Shown one piece after another: positions 1-8,137 of a DNA stretch of 64,000 nt (its first letter is position 1; each line of letters starts with the position of its first letter). The notes below the pieces were generated by a model that saw nothing but the letters and a program-made list of their open reading frames with translations, had not been told where the DNA came from and did not search any database. Source of the DNA: Vitreoscilla stercoraria DSM 513. Lineage in GTDB: Bacteria > Pseudomonadota > Gammaproteobacteria > Burkholderiales > Neisseriaceae. The position numbers and the translations under genes are program-made. The stretch is taken from contig NZ_KB908029.1 of assembly GCF_000382305.1 (NCBI RefSeq), positions 1 to 64,000 of the forward strand. The letters are read 5' to 3'.

Positions 1-780
1 ACGTTGGTGTTTACAGGACGGATATTGCTTCGCCATCGCATTCCAAAAGCCTAAAGCACCGTCACCAATTGCCAATTTTGGGCTGGTTTCCAAACCTTTC
101 AAACGCAAGCCAGTCAACACTTCTGACCAACTGACTTCAGATTCCCGATAGCCATCTTCAACCGCCACCAACTCGTTATGTCCTTGATCGGTCACGCCAA
201 TGATGACCAATAAGCACAGCCTGTCGTCCAATCTCACATTGCTGTAAATGCCATCCGCCCACCAATAAACATAGCGTTTGCCCTGTAAATCCCGCTGACT
301 CCATTGACGATGTTCATCCGTCCAATGCTGCTTCAAACGACTGATGGTATTGGCCGACAAACCTTTGGCCTGCTCTCCCAATAAAGCCACCAAAGCTTGT
401 TGATGGTCACCAGTGGAAATGCCTTTCAAATACAACCACGGCAGCAATTCTTCGATGCTTTTGGTACGCTTCAAATAAGGCGGCAACAATTGACTGTTGA
501 AACACACACCGTCGCCACTGCGATCGCGTACCTTCGGCACTTTCACCTGTACATCACCAATGCCAGTCTGCACTGTTCGTTCCGGCAAATAACCATTTCT
601 GACCAATGCTTGGCGACCATCGGGAAGTTTCTTGGGTGAATGTTGCTCCAGCAAAATCTGCAATTCGGTTTCAACCGCTTTGGCAATCAACTCCCTGGCT
701 CCCTGACGCAGCAAATCGGTCAATGGGTCATTGAATGTTTGCTGTGGTTGTACGAATGCATTTGGGTTAAAATCAGTCAT
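1..780 (-). CDS. IS256-family transposase, N-terminal part (runs off the window)
   Basis: An open frame on the minus strand starts at ATG 780 and is still open at base 1, so about 260 residues are visible. The start has a good ribosome binding site (AAGGA, 7 bases upstream). The translation carries IS256/Mutator-type landmarks: a GLSANTISRL helix-turn-helix-like stretch (about residues 140-149) and two candidate catalytic aspartates, D176 in WWADGIY and D240 in AIGDGALGFW. The reading breaks off at CKHQR, which in this family precedes a Cys-Trp-Val-His segment. The third catalytic residue (Glu) would lie outside the window. A DUS-like word (bases 10-20) sits inside the coding sequence. Whether the element is intact cannot be judged. 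Confidence 0.9.
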   Translation of the reverse strand, partial: MTDFNPNAFVQPQQTFNDPLTDLLRQGARELIAKAVETELQILLEQHSPKKLPDGRQALVRNGYLPERTVQTGIGDVQVKVPKVRDRSGDGVCFNSQLLPPYLKRTKSIEELLPWLYLKGISTGDHQQALVALLGEQAKGLSANTISRLKQHWTDEHRQWSQRDLQGKRYVYWWADGIYSNVRLDDRLCLLVIIGVTDQGHNELVAVEDGYRESEVSWSEVLTGLRLKGLETSPKLAIGDGALGFWNAMAKQYPSCKHQR

Positions 781-1241
781 AGCGTATTCCTTTTGTTGGT
801 TGAAATCTTGGCGGAAATCAATCAACAGGATACGCCTTCTTCATTTGTACGTCATACACCAGAAATGACTATAGCTCAGAATTCGCACCAATAAAGCCAC
901 TCGTGCTGTGCTAGCGTCATCTTCTAAATAAAACCGTTAAAGATTTTCATACCAAGCGTCCTGTAAAGCTTACAGGACGCTTTTTTAATGTCTTTTTATT
1001 AATACTCAATTCAAGAAAATCTTTTTTAAAACAATTACAAACAATGTTTTTTATGATTTATGGGCATATTTTACCTATGGCAATTATTGAAAATATCAAT
1101 GCAAATCAAAATGTCGATTTTAAGCAAAATAGTGTGTGGTATTACGCAGTTTCTCATAAAAAGACATGCCTATACTGATCACAGATTCAAAAACCAATGT
1201 GTGTGTTTCCAACCATTTCTCATGCAGGTAAAGGATAAAAA
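781..1241. other. Intergenic region between the IS element and the C1 operon
   Basis: This stretch should contain one end of the IS element, but I could not define its terminal inverted repeat or target duplication. GCGTAT at 782-787 and ATACGC at 828-833 form a small inverted repeat just upstream of the transposase start. An inverted DUS pair lies at 954-982. The rest is A+T rich and presumably carries the promoter of the cupin-led operon; TATACT at 1171-1176 is a possible -10 box without a convincing -35. The open frame at 1060-1245 looks non-coding. Confidence 0.5.
954..986 (+). terminator. Inverted DUS pair with T-run (orphan terminator)
   Basis: AAGCGTCCTGTAA (954-966) is followed after three bases by its exact reverse complement (970-982) and a run of T. 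It has the shape of a Neisseria-type DUS terminator, yet no plus-strand gene ends just before it and the gene to the right is also on the plus strand. It may have belonged to a gene displaced by the IS insertion. Confidence 0.65.
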
Positions 1242-1661
1242 ATGACTCAATCTTTTGTGGATACTACAGGCGGTATTTATTTGATTAAAGCAGGCAGCCA
1301 ACAAGCCAACGAGTTGTCTGAATTGAAAAACATACCTGAGTTAAAAGGGCAAATTTTAGACATTCCTTTGACTTTATCCAATCAGCAAGCTTTGACCTTA
1401 GGCTATTTCTCACTTCAGCCATCGGTCAGCTATGAGGCTGTTTTTAATTTTATCGAAGTCAAAATTGTCACCAAAGGCAAGATGGTGGTTCGAGATGGAC
1501 GCAATCAAAAATATGTCGCTTATGCCGGTGATGTGCTGGTATTCATGCCCGACACTTTGGTGATTTTTGATGGTGAAAGCGATGGTGAAGCGGTGTATTT
1601 CAAAAATGTTGCCGCCACCGAAAGCTATTTAAGCCCAGCTGTAGCGACAATGAAAGCATAA
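1242..1661 (+). CDS. Small cupin-domain protein (EutQ/DUF861-like), first gene of the C1 operon
   Basis: A 139-residue protein forming a single cupin barrel. The region around residues 70-110 has the cupin pattern: a strand ending VTKGKMVVRDG, then a glycine turn and AGDVLVFMPD. Histidine metal ligands typical of enzymatic cupins are not evident, so a binding or accessory role is as likely as catalysis. The start has an AAAGGA box 6 bases upstream. It lies about 50 bases upstream of the purU ribosome binding site and is probably co-transcribed with purU, the dimethylglycine oxidoreductase and the folate fusion gene. EutQ-like cupins are known from amine catabolism; a role here in substrate or formaldehyde handling is only a guess. 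Confidence 0.7.
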   Translation: MTQSFVDTTGGIYLIKAGSQQANELSELKNIPELKGQILDIPLTLSNQQALTLGYFSLQPSVSYEAVFNFIEVKIVTKGKMVVRDGRNQKYVAYAGDVLVFMPDTLVIFDGESDGEAVYFKNVAATESYLSPAVATMKA

Positions 1662-1712
1662 ACAATACTGGTCATTTTGTATGGCTCAAATGAATTTCAA
1701 GGAGTAAGAAAC

Positions 1713-1758
1713 ATGTATATCGATATCTCAGCAAAAAAATGCCAATGCTCAGACAGTG
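1713..1758 (+). other. Out-of-frame start and A7 tract preceding purU
   Basis: A strong ribosome binding site (AAGGAG, 1699-1704) is placed correctly for ATG 1713. That frame reads 16 codons and stops at 1759-1761. If the A7 run at 1733-1739 were one A shorter, ATG 1713 would join the purU frame and give the N-terminus MYIDISAKNANAQTVTETAS. In the purU frame itself the only start-like codon is GTG 1756, which has no Shine-Dalgarno sequence. Explanations are a homopolymer sequencing error, a real frameshift mutation, or slippage at the A7 run. Confidence 0.7.
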
Positions 1759-2619
1759 ACTGAAACTGCCAGCCATCATTTTATTTTGACATTCACTTGT
1801 CCAGATCAAGTGGGTATTTTGTCAGCGGCCAGCGAGTTTTTGTCTTCACGAGGTTTGAACATTCGTGAGCACCAACAATTTGATGATGTGGGCAATGGCA
1901 AAGTGCATGTGCGCACCGCTTTTCACACTCAAGAAGCCAAATTTTTGAGCCAATTACAAGCTGATTTTCAAAATGTGGCCAATCGTTTTGACATGCAATT
2001 TGCCATCCATGATGCAACTCAACAATCGCGTTTGTTGTTGATGGTGTCCAAACAAGGCCATTGCTTGAATGATTTGATTTTCCGCTGGCGTACAGGTGCG
2101 TTGAATGCCCATATTGCCTTGGTGGTATCCAATCATGAAGATTTGCGTCCTATGGCCGAAGCAGCTGGCATTCCTTATGTTCACATACCTGTGAGTGCTG
2201 CGACCAAACTAGAAGCCGAAGCACAATTATTACAATTGGTTGCAGAACATAAAATTGATTTGGTGGTGTTAGCGCGCTATATGCAGATTTTTTCAGATGA
2301 ATTGTCTGCCAAATTGTCTGGTAAAGCCATCAATATCCATCATTCGTTTTTACCTGGTTTCAAAGGTGCCAAGCCTTACCATCAAGCTCATGCTCGTGGC
2401 GTAAAAATGATTGGAGCCACCGCACATTATGTGACAGCTGATTTGGATGAAGGTCCTATCATTGAACAAGAAGTTATCCGTGTAAACCATACCAATGATC
2501 CACGCGCTTTGTCGCAAGTGGGTCAAACCGCTGAAGCGCAAGCTTTGAGTCGCGCAGTGCAATGGCATTGTGAGCATCGTGTGTTACTTGATGGCCACAG
2601 CACCATCGTCTTTCAATAA
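1756..2619 (+). CDS. purU: Formyltetrahydrofolate deformylase PurU (start affected by a frameshift)
   Basis: PurU hydrolyses 10-formyl-THF to formate and THF. The 287-residue frame has an N-terminal ACT domain (about 8-85; FTCPDQVGILSAASEFL) and a C-terminal formyltransferase-fold domain (about 90-285). The catalytic region NIHHSFLPGFKGAKPY supplies the conserved Asn and His, and the Asp lies in TADLDEGPI. Length matches the family (about 280-290). The GTG start at 1756 lacks a ribosome binding site; initiation was probably at ATG 1713, which is out of frame because of an A7 run. The flavoprotein gene follows 33 bases after the stop with its own CAGGAG box. In this operon PurU would release C1 units from demethylation as formate and regenerate THF. 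Confidence 0.92.
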   Translation: MTETASHHFILTFTCPDQVGILSAASEFLSSRGLNIREHQQFDDVGNGKVHVRTAFHTQEAKFLSQLQADFQNVANRFDMQFAIHDATQQSRLLLMVSKQGHCLNDLIFRWRTGALNAHIALVVSNHEDLRPMAEAAGIPYVHIPVSAATKLEAEAQLLQLVAEHKIDLVVLARYMQIFSDELSAKLSGKAINIHHSFLPGFKGAKPYHQAHARGVKMIGATAHYVTADLDEGPIIEQEVIRVNHTNDPRALSQVGQTAEAQALSRAVQWHCEHRVLLDGHSTIVFQ

Positions 2620-2652
2620 CAATCAAAATGAAGGTTTACAGGAGCATAAAGA

Positions 2653-5157
2653 ATGGAAAATAACAAACGAGTGGTGATTATTGGTGCGGGCATTGTGGGT
2701 ACCAATGTGGCAGATGAATTGGTACAACGCGGTTGGAACCATATTACCGTCATTGAACAAGGTCCTTTGGCTTTGCCTGGTGGCTCAACGTCTCATGCGC
2801 CTGGCTTGGTATTTCAAATCAACTCATCCAAAGCGATGACGCAATTTGCCAATTACACAGTCGAAAAACTCAAATCATTGGATGCGTTCACACCTGTAGG
2901 TGGTTTGGAAGTGGCAACAACACCAACCCGTTTGAATGATTTGCGTCGAAAACATAGTTGGGGACAATCTTGGGGCACTGAAACCAAATTATTGACAGCA
3001 GCAGAATGCAAAGCCTTATATCCTTTGTTAGACGAAGAATTTGTATTAGGCGGCCTGCATATTCCTTCAGATGGTTTGGCTTTGGCAGGCAAAGCGGTAA
3101 ATGGTTTGATTGAGCGCACCCAAGCTGCAGGCGTGGTTTATCGTGACCGCACCACCATTACTGGCATCAAACATGAAAACAACCAAATCAAAGGCGTTTG
3201 GATTGGCGAAGAATTGATTGAAGCCGATGTGGTGGTGTGTTGCGCAGGTTTTTGGGGGGTGAACGTCGGCAAAATGGTCGGTATGAAAGTGCCATTGGTG
3301 CCTTTGGCGCACCAATACGCCAAAACCACGCCTGTTAAAGGCTTGAAAGGTCGCAATACCGATCCTAATGGCGTGAGCTTGCCGATTTTACGTTTCCAAG
3401 ACCAAGATTTGTATTACCGTGAACATGGCGACGGCTATGGTATCGGTTCTTATTTGCACAAGCCTATGCCAACTTTGTTGGAACATTTGCCTAAAATTCC
3501 TTTGGATGAATACACCAAAGACAATATGCCATCGAGCCAAAAATTCACCCCTGAGGATTTTGCCTCTTCATGGGAAGCATCAAAACGTTTGTTGCCTGAT
3601 TTGGCTGATGCTGAAATTGCCAATGGCTTCAATGGTATTTTCTCGTTCACGCCTGATGGTGGCTCATTAGTTGGCGAATCGCCTAAAGTACAAGGCTTTT
3701 TCTTAGCCGAAGCGGTTTGGGTGACGCATTCTGCAGGTATTTCACGTGCGGTCGCTGAATTGATTACTACAGGACGCTCAGAAATCGACTTGTCCAGTTG
3801 TGACATCAACCGCTTTGAAGAAGTGCAATTGGCACCGAGTTTTGTCTTGGAAACCTCTAAACAAAATTTCGTGGAAATTTACGATGTGCGCCATCCTTTA
3901 GAGCCACGTTTGATTGCCAGAGATTTGCGTGTAAGCCCGTTTCATGCTCGTCAAGGTCAGTTGGGCGCCCACTTTTTAGAAGGCGGCGGTTGGGAGCGTC
4001 CATATTGGTTCCAATCCAATGCCAAACATTTTAAAGATTTGCCTTGGACTTGGCAGCCTGTCAGCCGTGATTTGTGGAGTAGTTTGCATCACTCGCCTAT
4101 CGCAGCTATTGAAGCTTATAAAACGCGTACCGCTGTTGCGATGTATGACATGACGCCATTAAAACGCTTGGAAATCTGCGGATCTGGTGCTTTGGCTTTA
4201 TTGCAACGACTAACCACCAGTGAAATGAACAAGTCCATTGGTTCGGTCACTTACACGTTGATGGTGGATGAAAAAGGCGGCATTCGCAGTGATATTACCG
4301 TAGCACGCTTGGATGAAGAAACCTTCCAAGTCGGTGCGAACGGCAACATTGACACCGCTTATTTTGAAGTGGAAGCCAGAAAACAAAACCAAGGTCAGTT
4401 GCCTGGTGGTTGGGTACATGTACGAGACATCACCGGCGGAACATGTTGTATCGGTTTGTGGGGTCCTTTGGCACGAGAAGTAGTGGCTAAAATCAGTACT
4501 GATGACTTTTCCAATGAAGGCTTGAAATACTTCCGCTCTATGCAAGCACATATTGGTGGCGTACCTGTCACGGCATGGCGCTTGTCTTATGTCGGAGAAT
4601 TGGGTTGGGAAATTTACACTTCCGCAGAAAATGGTCAGCGCTTATGGGGCGTTTTGTGGGAGGCAGGTCAAGAGCATGGCATGGTAGCAGGTGGCCGTGC
4701 GGCATTTGCATCATTGCGCTTGGAAAAAGGCTACCGCTCTTGGGGTACAGACATGAACACCGAACACAATCCGTATGAAGCGGGTTTGGGTTTTGCAGTG
4801 AGTGCCAAAAAAGAAGCAGATTTTGTGGGCAAAGAAGCCTTGGCAGCACTGCGTCAACAGCCTCAACAAAAATACTTGCGTTGTTTGTTAATTGATACCG
4901 CCAACGACGTTGTTTTAGGCAGTGAAGCGGTTTATCACCAAAACATGGCTGTGGGCTATGTGACCAGCGCAGGTTTTGCTTATACCGTTGGCCGTCCGAT
5001 TGCTTATGCTTGGTTGCCTGCCAACATTGACATTGATGACAAAGTACAGATTGATTACTTTGGCAAGAAAATTTCGGCAACGGTAACACAAGATCCCGTT
5101 TATGACCCAGAAATGCTGCGTTTGCGTGGCGTCTCAAATACCATTTCAGCAATTTAG
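2653..5157 (+). CDS. Dimethylglycine dehydrogenase/oxidase-type flavoprotein with GcvT domain
   Basis: An 834-residue FAD enzyme expected to oxidatively demethylate N,N-dimethylglycine or sarcosine and pass the methylene group to THF. The N-terminal half is a DAO-type FAD domain with the dinucleotide motif GAGIVG (11-16) and GGSTSHAPGL (43-52), where His48 matches the residue that covalently binds FAD in dimethylglycine oxidase and dehydrogenase. A short FAO_M linker (about 375-430) leads to an aminomethyltransferase (GcvT) domain (about 430-720; SYVGELGWEIY, LEKGYRSWGTDMNTEHNP) and a GcvT C-terminal barrel (about 735-825). Length fits dimethylglycine oxidase (about 830). It lies 11 bases upstream of the FTCD_C-FolD gene, which would process the methylene-THF. 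Substrate choice cannot be fixed from sequence. Confidence 0.88.
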   Translation: MENNKRVVIIGAGIVGTNVADELVQRGWNHITVIEQGPLALPGGSTSHAPGLVFQINSSKAMTQFANYTVEKLKSLDAFTPVGGLEVATTPTRLNDLRRKHSWGQSWGTETKLLTAAECKALYPLLDEEFVLGGLHIPSDGLALAGKAVNGLIERTQAAGVVYRDRTTITGIKHENNQIKGVWIGEELIEADVVVCCAGFWGVNVGKMVGMKVPLVPLAHQYAKTTPVKGLKGRNTDPNGVSLPILRFQDQDLYYREHGDGYGIGSYLHKPMPTLLEHLPKIPLDEYTKDNMPSSQKFTPEDFASSWEASKRLLPDLADAEIANGFNGIFSFTPDGGSLVGESPKVQGFFLAEAVWVTHSAGISRAVAELITTGRSEIDLSSCDINRFEEVQLAPSFVLETSKQNFVEIYDVRHPLEPRLIARDLRVSPFHARQGQLGAHFLEGGGWERPYWFQSNAKHFKDLPWTWQPVSRDLWSSLHHSPIAAIEAYKTRTAVAMYDMTPLKRLEICGSGALALLQRLTTSEMNKSIGSVTYTLMVDEKGGIRSDITVARLDEETFQVGANGNIDTAYFEVEARKQNQGQLPGGWVHVRDITGGTCCIGLWGPLAREVVAKISTDDFSNEGLKYFRSMQAHIGGVPVTAWRLSYVGELGWEIYTSAENGQRLWGVLWEAGQEHGMVAGGRAAFASLRLEKGYRSWGTDMNTEHNPYEAGLGFAVSAKKEADFVGKEALAALRQQPQQKYLRCLLIDTANDVVLGSEAVYHQNMAVGYVTSAGFAYTVGRPIAYAWLPANIDIDDKVQIDYFGKKISATVTQDPVYDPEMLRLRGVSNTISAI

Positions 5158-5168
5158 GAGTTTGAAGA

Positions 5169-6674
5169 ATGATTGCTAACGAAACAGTTTCGTCTTACTT
5201 GTCTCGTTTAGCATCTAACGCCCCCACCCCAGGTGGGGGGGCTGTAGGTGCTTTACATGTTGCACATGGTGCTGCTTTAATCAGCATGGTTGCCAAATTT
5301 ACAGTGGGTGAACGATTTGAACATGTTCAAAATCAAATCGAACCATTGATTATTCAATCTGAACAATTAATAGAAGAAGCTTTGCTGATTGCAGATCAAG
5401 ATGAATATTTATTCAATGATTTGATTCAAGCTTATCGTTTACCACGCGATACTCAAGAACAAAAAGCGTATCGCCTGCAAGTGATTCAGGCCGCCACCAA
5501 AACAGCGACCATCCCGCAAATCCGTACCGTTAAGTTGTCTGAGCGCATTTTGCAAAGTGCTGATACCTTGGTTTTAATAGGCAATAAAAGCGTCATCAGT
5601 GATGTGGCAGCGGCGGCTGAATCAGCCAAAGCTGCACTTGCAACGGCTTTGGTAACCTTGGAAATCAATATCAATTCTATTGAAGAAAAGCCAACCAAAT
5701 CTGAATTGATAGATTATGCCAAACTGGCTGAGAAATTGATTCAATTTGCCGACACCATCACGGGCAAAGTTCGTCAAAAACTCAAACCCCAACCCAACAA
5801 TGATGGTCAGCTAAATTCAACACTCAGCGGCAAACCAGTCGCAGAAAAGCTCAAAACCACCATACAACATCAGGTCGCTGTTTTGGCTCAACAAGATGTG
5901 ACAGCATGTCTTGCTGTGATTTTGGCAACCGATAATGAAGCCACTATTTGGTATGTCAATTCCATCAAAAAAGCTGCTCAATCACAAGGCATCAAATGTG
6001 AGGTCTATACACTTCACAATCCAAGTGAAGAAGCATTAAAAACCCTGATTCTTGAATTGAATCAAAACACTGCTGTACACGGCATTATTTTACAAACGCC
6101 TTTGCCAAAAAATATCAATATCAATCATTTGATTAATTTGATTGATAAAAATAAAGACATCGATGGTGCCAATCCGTTGAGTTTGGGCTATTTAAGTGCG
6201 GGGCAAAAGGCTTTTGCACCTGCGACGGCTCGCGCTGTCATGGAAATTTTAGACTATTATGATATTCCATTGGCAGGTGAAGAAGTCACAGTGATTGGGC
6301 GCTCGAATGTGGTAGGCAAACCATTGACGCAACTGTTACTGAAACACAATGCGACGGTCACTTTATGTCATTCACACACACAAAATTTATCACAACGCAC
6401 CAAAGCTGCCAAAATCGTGGTCGTGGCGGTGGGACAAATCAATTTATTAAAAGATAGCCATATCACCACCGATTCTATTGTGATTGATGTTGGCACCAAT
6501 ATTGATGAAAACGGCCGATTGGTTGGCGATGTCGCACCAGAAGTAGCAGAGATCGCACATGCTCTTACTCCCGTTCCCGGTGGCGTGGGCACGGTGACGA
6601 CCACTTTATTGTTGTTACATACTGTGGAAGCGGCAATGAGTTTAAGCAATGCCAATGTGTTAAATGTCGCTTAA
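5169..6674 (+). CDS. folD: FTCD_C (cyclodeaminase/FchA-like) - FolD fusion protein
   Basis: A 501-residue two-domain folate enzyme. Residues 1-205 form an FTCD_C domain with the motif TPGGGAVGALHVAHGAA (20-36) and the DQDEYLFNDLIQAYRLP segment (77-93). Residues about 215-490 are FolD, 5,10-methylene-THF dehydrogenase/methenyl-THF cyclohydrolase, with LQTPLP (308-313), KDIDGAN, a nucleotide-binding GRSNVVGKP (377-385) and TPVPGGVGTVT (467-477). In ordinary FolD the catalytic lysine lies four residues after Tyr in YVxxK; here the sequence is YVNSI, so the lysine is replaced by Ile266 while Gln309 and the DxD aspartates remain. This suggests the FolD part is dehydrogenase only and the FTCD_C part, homologous to FchA cyclohydrolases, supplies the second step. 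It ends the C1 operon, before a terminator. RBS TTAGGAG. Confidence 0.88.
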   Translation: MIANETVSSYLSRLASNAPTPGGGAVGALHVAHGAALISMVAKFTVGERFEHVQNQIEPLIIQSEQLIEEALLIADQDEYLFNDLIQAYRLPRDTQEQKAYRLQVIQAATKTATIPQIRTVKLSERILQSADTLVLIGNKSVISDVAAAAESAKAALATALVTLEININSIEEKPTKSELIDYAKLAEKLIQFADTITGKVRQKLKPQPNNDGQLNSTLSGKPVAEKLKTTIQHQVAVLAQQDVTACLAVILATDNEATIWYVNSIKKAAQSQGIKCEVYTLHNPSEEALKTLILELNQNTAVHGIILQTPLPKNININHLINLIDKNKDIDGANPLSLGYLSAGQKAFAPATARAVMEILDYYDIPLAGEEVTVIGRSNVVGKPLTQLLLKHNATVTLCHSHTQNLSQRTKAAKIVVVAVGQINLLKDSHITTDSIVIDVGTNIDENGRLVGDVAPEVAEIAHALTPVPGGVGTVTTTLLLLHTVEAAMSLSNANVLNVA

Positions 6675-6697
6675 ATCATTTCATTTATAAAGAAATT

Positions 6698-6724
6698 CTC
6701 CCATTTTTAATGGGAGTTTTTTCT
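6698..6724 (+). terminator. Intrinsic terminator of the C1 operon
   Basis: A CTCCCATT/AATGGGAG stem with a short loop, followed by a run of six T, lies 24 bases after the stop of the FTCD_C-FolD gene. Confidence 0.9.
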
Positions 6725-6962
6725 TTATATCGAGCCAATTTGGATTTCAACCATCAAGCCGCCAAAACCATATTGCTTCGAACACACAGCCAATATCTGC
6801 AACTTAATCAGTAAAAATACCAATATGAAATCTGTTTTTATGACAAAACCACTCATCAATCATTGCGCCTCATATCACAACCACAGTCATTTTTCGCCCA
6901 CACCATCAGGATAAAAATGACATGGAACAGTTAAATTCATATTATGAATAAAATGATTTAAC

Positions 6963-6991
6963 AAGCGCCCTGTAAACTTTACAGGCCGCTT
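6963..6991. repeat. Inverted DUS-like pair, variant forms, between convergent operons
   Basis: AAGCGCCCTGTAAA (6963-6976) faces TTTACAGGCCGCTT (6978-6991). The right arm is the GGC variant of the DUS-like word and the left arm has a further substitution, leaving one C-C mismatch in the stem. It lies 18 bases beyond the nadC stop and probably acts as its terminator. Confidence 0.7.
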
Positions 6992-7008
6992 GATATATCT
7001 TATTACCC

Positions 7009-7860
7009 TTACAATAAATAATCCAAACCAATATCCAAATACGGCGCACTGTGCGTCACATAGCCCATTGCTAAAAAATCCACGCCCGTTTCAGCAACCG
7101 CCACTGCAGTGGCTGGAGTCAAACCGCCTGAAGCTTCTGTTTTGCATTTGCCCTGACACATGGCGACTGCTTGCTTGAGTTGTTCGATATTCATATTGTC
7201 CAACAACACCAAAGCCACACCTTCTTGCAATACCGCTTCCAATTGCTGCAAAGTATCGACCTCAACTTCTACTGCAATCAAGTGCCCTGCATACGCTTTG
7301 GCTTTTTGAATCGCCTCTGCCATGTCTCCGCCAGCCAAAGCAATGTGGTTGTCTTTAATCAAAATTGCATCGTCCAAACCCATACGATGGTTACGCCCAC
7401 CACCCACACGCACGGCATATTTTTGCAAAGCACGCAAACCCGGTATAGTTTTACGAGTACAAGTCAATTGTGCATTTGTATGGGCGATACTGTGTTGAAT
7501 TTGCTGGGTGATGGTGGCAATACCACTTAAATGAGTTAAAAAATTCAAAGCCGTGCGCTCTGCCGCTAAAATGCCACGCGCATTGCCTTGGATACTCGCC
7601 AATACCATTCCTGCTTCTAATACATCACCATCTTGCACTTGCGCTTCAAACAAAACATCCGATTGCAAGGCTTGAAAACTCAAACGTGCCAATTGCATGC
7701 CACACACCACGCCGCTTTCACGCGCCACCATGTGTAAAGTCGCTTGCTGATCAATGTCTATCATTGCCTCGCTTGTCACATCACCACGGCGACCCAAATC
7801 TTCAGCCAAAGCAGTTTGAACCAAAGGTTGTAATAAAAGATGAGGCAAAGTATGGCGCAT
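7009..7860 (-). CDS. nadC: Nicotinate-nucleotide pyrophosphorylase (quinolinate phosphoribosyltransferase)
   Basis: NadC converts quinolinate and PRPP to nicotinate mononucleotide in de novo NAD synthesis. The start at ATG 7860 (283 residues, MRHTLPHLL) is preferred over an in-frame TTG at 7887 because AGGA lies 9 bases upstream of the ATG and the TTG falls inside a putative operator. Visible landmarks are the N-terminal AEDLGRRGDVTSEA, ERTALNFLTHLSGIAT, the phosphoribosyl-binding segment RKTIPGLR, VGGGRNHRMGL and the C-terminal GGLTPATA. It is divergent from nadA-nadB, and both promoters carry copies of the same palindromic motif, so the three genes are probably co-regulated. Confidence 0.95.
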   Translation of the reverse strand: MRHTLPHLLLQPLVQTALAEDLGRRGDVTSEAMIDIDQQATLHMVARESGVVCGMQLARLSFQALQSDVLFEAQVQDGDVLEAGMVLASIQGNARGILAAERTALNFLTHLSGIATITQQIQHSIAHTNAQLTCTRKTIPGLRALQKYAVRVGGGRNHRMGLDDAILIKDNHIALAGGDMAEAIQKAKAYAGHLIAVEVEVDTLQQLEAVLQEGVALVLLDNMNIEQLKQAVAMCQGKCKTEASGGLTPATAVAVAETGVDFLAMGYVTHSAPYLDIGLDYLL

Positions 7861-7879
7861 GACTGTGTATCCTAGAAAT

Positions 7880-7915
7880 ATACTCAAAAAGAGATAATAT
7901 TCTCAAATTGGGCAT
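7880..7915. promoter_or_regulatory. Candidate NAD-regulator operators upstream of nadC
   Basis: Two copies of a palindromic motif of form ATNCTCA-N3-TGRGCAT lie just upstream of nadC: a degenerate one at 7880-7896 (ATACTCA, then AGAGATA) and a good one at 7899-7915 (ATTCTCA-AAT-TGGGCAT). The same motif recurs at the nadA promoter. No regulator gene is present in the window, so its identity (for example a NadQ-type repressor) is a guess. Confidence 0.55.
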
Positions 7916-8085
7916 AAAAATTCAATATAAATATAATAACAAACGTGAAAAATGATTTATGATGATGTACAAATTCGTCACGCAGTTAAAAAACATGAAC
8001 ACATTTTAAACTATTTCAAGACAGCATTATCATTGATTTTTGCCCTAAACAAATAAGGACATTTACATTTTTTGCATTGGGAATC

Positions 8086-8137
8086 AACCATACATTCAAA
8101 GCCATTGACATAACCATACATTCAAAGCCATTGACAT
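8086..8137. repeat. Perfect 26-bp tandem duplication upstream of nadA
   Basis: Two identical 26-bp units, 8086-8111 and 8112-8137, each beginning AACCATACATTCAAAG and each containing TTGACA, a consensus -35 hexamer. Only the second TTGACA is near the A+T-rich segment that could hold the -10 box. The perfect identity suggests a recent duplication. Confidence 0.9.

Noticed and set aside
1060..1245. 61-residue open frame before the cupin gene
   Set aside because: No ribosome binding site, no family likeness and it overlaps the cupin start; it is probably leader sequence.
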